Source: Candidatus Cardinium sp. cBcalN2 (GTDB taxonomy: Bacteria > Bacteroidota > Bacteroidia > Cytophagales > Amoebophilaceae). From it: DNA of 7,301 bases. The stretch is taken from the NCBI RefSeq assembly GCF_022810445.1, contig NZ_JAACGD010000064.1, positions 1-7,301 of the forward strand, read 5' to 3'. Shown one piece after another: positions 5,956-7,301 of the stretch; within the stretch, counting starts at the first letter, position 1, and each line of letters starts with the position of its first letter. The notes under the pieces are model-generated. The model had not been told where the DNA came from. It made no database searches and saw only the letters and a program-made list of their open reading frames with translations. The position numbers and the translations under genes are program-made.

Positions 5956-6321
5956 ATGGCAGAGGAATCATACTCACCTGAAGACCTAAAATTTTTTGAA
6001 AAGATTCTTTTAGAAAAATTAGATCAAGCTAATCATGAGCTCCAAGTATTGGAAAAAGTTTTGAGCCGTCAAGAAGCAGGCCTTGAAGTAGCTGGCAAAC
6101 CATTTGAGGAAAATGCAGAAGTAATAGAAACTGAGAATGTAGGTCAGTTAGCTGAACGTCAACAAAAATTTATCAAGCAAATTGAACTTGCTATTCAACG
6201 CATTAAAAATGGCACCTATGGCATCTGTGTGTTAACCGGTAAGCTTATAGATAAAGAACGTTTAAAAGTAGTACCACATACGATGTATGCAGTAGATGCA
6301 AAATTAAATACAAAAAAATAA
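5956..6321 (+). CDS. TraR/DksA-family transcription regulator (single-Cys type)
   Basis: DksA-family proteins bind in the RNA polymerase secondary channel and alter promoter kinetics, often with ppGpp. This 121-residue protein has an N-terminal helical coiled coil (about 8-85) and a C-terminal block matching the DksA zinc-finger region: GTYGIC (86-91), TGKLI (94-98), KERL (100-103), VPH (106-108). Only C91 is left of the four zinc-binding cysteines of E. coli DksA, so a C4 finger cannot form. From memory this is normal for the Bacteroidetes version, which also shares the AERQQKFI-like segment (66-73). A DxxDxA tip motif like that of E. coli DksA is not evident. The start is preceded by an A-rich stretch (GATCAAAAAAACT) with no Shine-Dalgarno. 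It lies 34 bp before the pseudouridine synthase gene and is probably co-transcribed with it. Confidence 0.88.
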   Translation: MAEESYSPEDLKFFEKILLEKLDQANHELQVLEKVLSRQEAGLEVAGKPFEENAEVIETENVGQLAERQQKFIKQIELAIQRIKNGTYGICVLTGKLIDKERLKVVPHTMYAVDAKLNTKK

Positions 6322-6355
6322 GGCTAATCATTCGGTTTTACTAGTTATATGCTTT

Positions 6356-7099
6356 ATGAAAGTTGGTGCTACTACTCCTGATTGGTCATCTTGCATACGC
6401 TTAAACAAATTTATAAGTAATGCAGGTATTTGTGCTAGAAGAGAGGCTGATCAACTCATCCAATCAGGTTATATTGCTGTTAATGGTATAGTAGTAAAAA
6501 AGGTAGGTACCAAAATAGCAACCGATGCTATAGTTACTTATAAAGGTGTTCCTTTAAGGCTAGAAAAGCTACAGTATATACTTTTAAATAAGCCCAAAGG
6601 TTATGTTACTACCTTGGACGATCCTCAAGGTCGAAAAACTGTTTTAGATCTTATTAACAAGAAATATTGCCCAGAGCGTATTTACCCAGTTGGTCGACTA
6701 GATTATGATACTACAGGCTTATTACTGCTAACCAATGATGGTGATTTAGCACGTAAGTTGTCCCATCCTTCTAGTCATATCGAGAAGATCTATCATGTAG
6801 TACTTAATAAGCCTATACGAATGCAGCATTTGCATACCATTCAACAAGGTGTTGTACTACAAGATGGTCTAGTAAAGGTAGATCAGGTAGCAATAGTAGA
6901 AGAAGATCCAACGCAAATAGGCATGACCATACATATGGGTAAGAACCGAATTATTCGTAGGATCTTTAACCATTTGGGTTATCTGGTTCATAAATTGGAT
7001 AGAGTAGGTTATGCGCATCTTACTAAACAGCATGTCCCTCGTGGTAAATGGATTTTTTTGAAGGATAAAGAGATAGTTAAACTTAAAAAGTTAGTATAA
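6356..7099 (+). CDS. rluB: rRNA pseudouridine synthase, RsuA/RluB family
   Basis: The enzyme isomerises a specific uridine in ribosomal RNA to pseudouridine. The 247 residues show an S4 RNA-binding domain (about 14-60: RLNKFISNAGICARREAD 15-32, with VNG at 42-44). The catalytic domain follows: LLNKPKGYVTT (76-86), GRLDYDTTGLLLLTNDGD (113-130) with catalytic Asp D116, and RRIFNHLGYLVHKLDRVG (201-218). Motifs and length fit the RluB/RsuA/RluE/RluF group. By similarity to Bacteroidetes annotations RluB (23S rRNA) is likelier than RsuA (16S), but the target base cannot be fixed from sequence alone. The ATG has no Shine-Dalgarno; an ATG 7 nt upstream is in another frame. The gene is last in the plus-strand run, followed after 17 nt by a terminator-like hairpin. 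Confidence 0.92.
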   Translation: MKVGATTPDWSSCIRLNKFISNAGICARREADQLIQSGYIAVNGIVVKKVGTKIATDAIVTYKGVPLRLEKLQYILLNKPKGYVTTLDDPQGRKTVLDLINKKYCPERIYPVGRLDYDTTGLLLLTNDGDLARKLSHPSSHIEKIYHVVLNKPIRMQHLHTIQQGVVLQDGLVKVDQVAIVEEDPTQIGMTIHMGKNRIIRRIFNHLGYLVHKLDRVGYAHLTKQHVPRGKWIFLKDKEIVKLKKLV

Positions 7100-7115
7100 A
7101 CCCGTATCTGCTCCC

Positions 7116-7140
7116 AGCTTTGGTAAAAAAAGCTTTTTTT
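7116..7140 (+). terminator. Weak rho-independent terminator after rluB
   Basis: AGCTTT (7116-7121) pairs with AAAGCT (7129-7134) around the loop GGTAAAA and is followed by a T-run to 7140. It begins 17 nt after the rluB stop. The stem is short and AT-rich. The overlapping near-palindrome 7122-7145 (GGTA-A7-GC-T7-ATACC) would also give a T-run on the minus strand. Confidence 0.5.
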
Positions 7141-7143
7141 ATA

Positions 7144-7212
7144 CCACTTTTTGCTTTATAAAAAAGTGGACAAAAAATCAAGCCCTCAGCAGCTATGTTA
7201 CAAAGAATGCTT
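7144..7212 (-). repeat. Stem-loop intergenic repeat, copy C (inverted)
   Basis: On the minus strand this copy reads AAGCATTC-TTTGTAAC (7212-7197), 13 nt, then GCTTGA (7183-7178) and a hairpin with 9-bp arms: CCACTTTTT (7144-7152) pairs with AAAAAGTGG (7161-7169) around an 8-nt loop. The core matches copy A (95-132) at 33 of 38 positions. The two arms have changed together (GCTAC/GTAGC in A, CCAC/GTGG in C), so pairing is preserved. It lies just beyond the rluB terminator and could add to transcript ending or 3' stability. Confidence 0.7.
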
Positions 7213-7281
7213 TGTTTCCGTTCACCCAATGGCGTCAACTTAAGGGATATATTTAATTGATTATTATATATAACAATATAT

Positions 7282-7301
7282 AAAAAACGCCCCTTGTAAA
7301 A
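7282..7301 (-). terminator. Left half of a probable terminator, cut by window end
   Basis: These last 20 bases match 243-262 with one difference (C7290 for T251). They have the form A-run, CGCCCC, TTGTAAAA, which would be one arm and the loop of a hairpin if GGGGCG follows outside the window. On the minus strand the A-run becomes the terminal U-run, suggesting a leftward gene beyond the right edge. Confidence 0.3.

Noticed and set aside
5956..6321. Loss of three zinc-finger cysteines in the DksA-like protein as a novelty
   Set aside because: From memory, Bacteroidetes members of this family commonly carry YGICR-TGKLI with a single Cys, so this looks like the normal form of the group.

Overview
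This AT-rich window carries six intact protein genes separated by repeat-bearing spacers. The organism is most likely a Bacteroidetes (Bacteroidota), probably an intracellular member of the Amoebophilus/Cardinium kind. That placement is inference. It rests on the low GC, a Porin_10-type outer-membrane barrel, LpxK with a DDAFQH box, a DksA-like protein of the single-cysteine Bacteroidetes type, the Nif3 + zinc-ribbon gene pair, and the general lack of Shine-Dalgarno sequences. No database search was possible.

Layout. Positions 1-360 hold no gene, only repeat fragments, a stem-loop and a weak terminator-like site. A minus-strand gene at 361-2388 encodes a 675-residue putative beta-barrel porin. 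Positions 2389-2801 are a gene-free spacer with two minus-strand terminators, a degenerate copy of the stem-loop repeat, and a short hairpin framed by 12-bp direct repeats. lpxK follows on the minus strand (2802-3851). A divergent intergenic region (3852-3971) separates it from a plus-strand run: a Nif3-family protein (3972-5099), a coiled-coil/C4 zinc-ribbon protein 3 bp further on (5103-5852), a TraR/DksA-family protein (5956-6321), and an RsuA/RluB-type pseudouridine synthase (6356-7099). The last 200 bp contain a weak terminator, an inverted copy of the stem-loop repeat, and the left half of what looks like another terminator.

Function. The left half concerns the outer membrane: lipid A 4'-phosphorylation (LpxK) and a porin. 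The right half is a housekeeping cluster of a ribosomal RNA modifying enzyme, an RNA polymerase-binding type regulator, and the conserved but poorly understood Nif3/zinc-ribbon pair.

Most notable points. (1) The Nif3 protein keeps the full-length fold signature but has lost nearly all residues expected to bind its two metal ions. (2) A roughly 40-70 bp stem-loop repeat occurs three times in the spacers. (3) Several minus-strand terminators share a TGTAAA-loop sequence. I see no defence system, CRISPR array, intact mobile element or clearly new multi-gene system.
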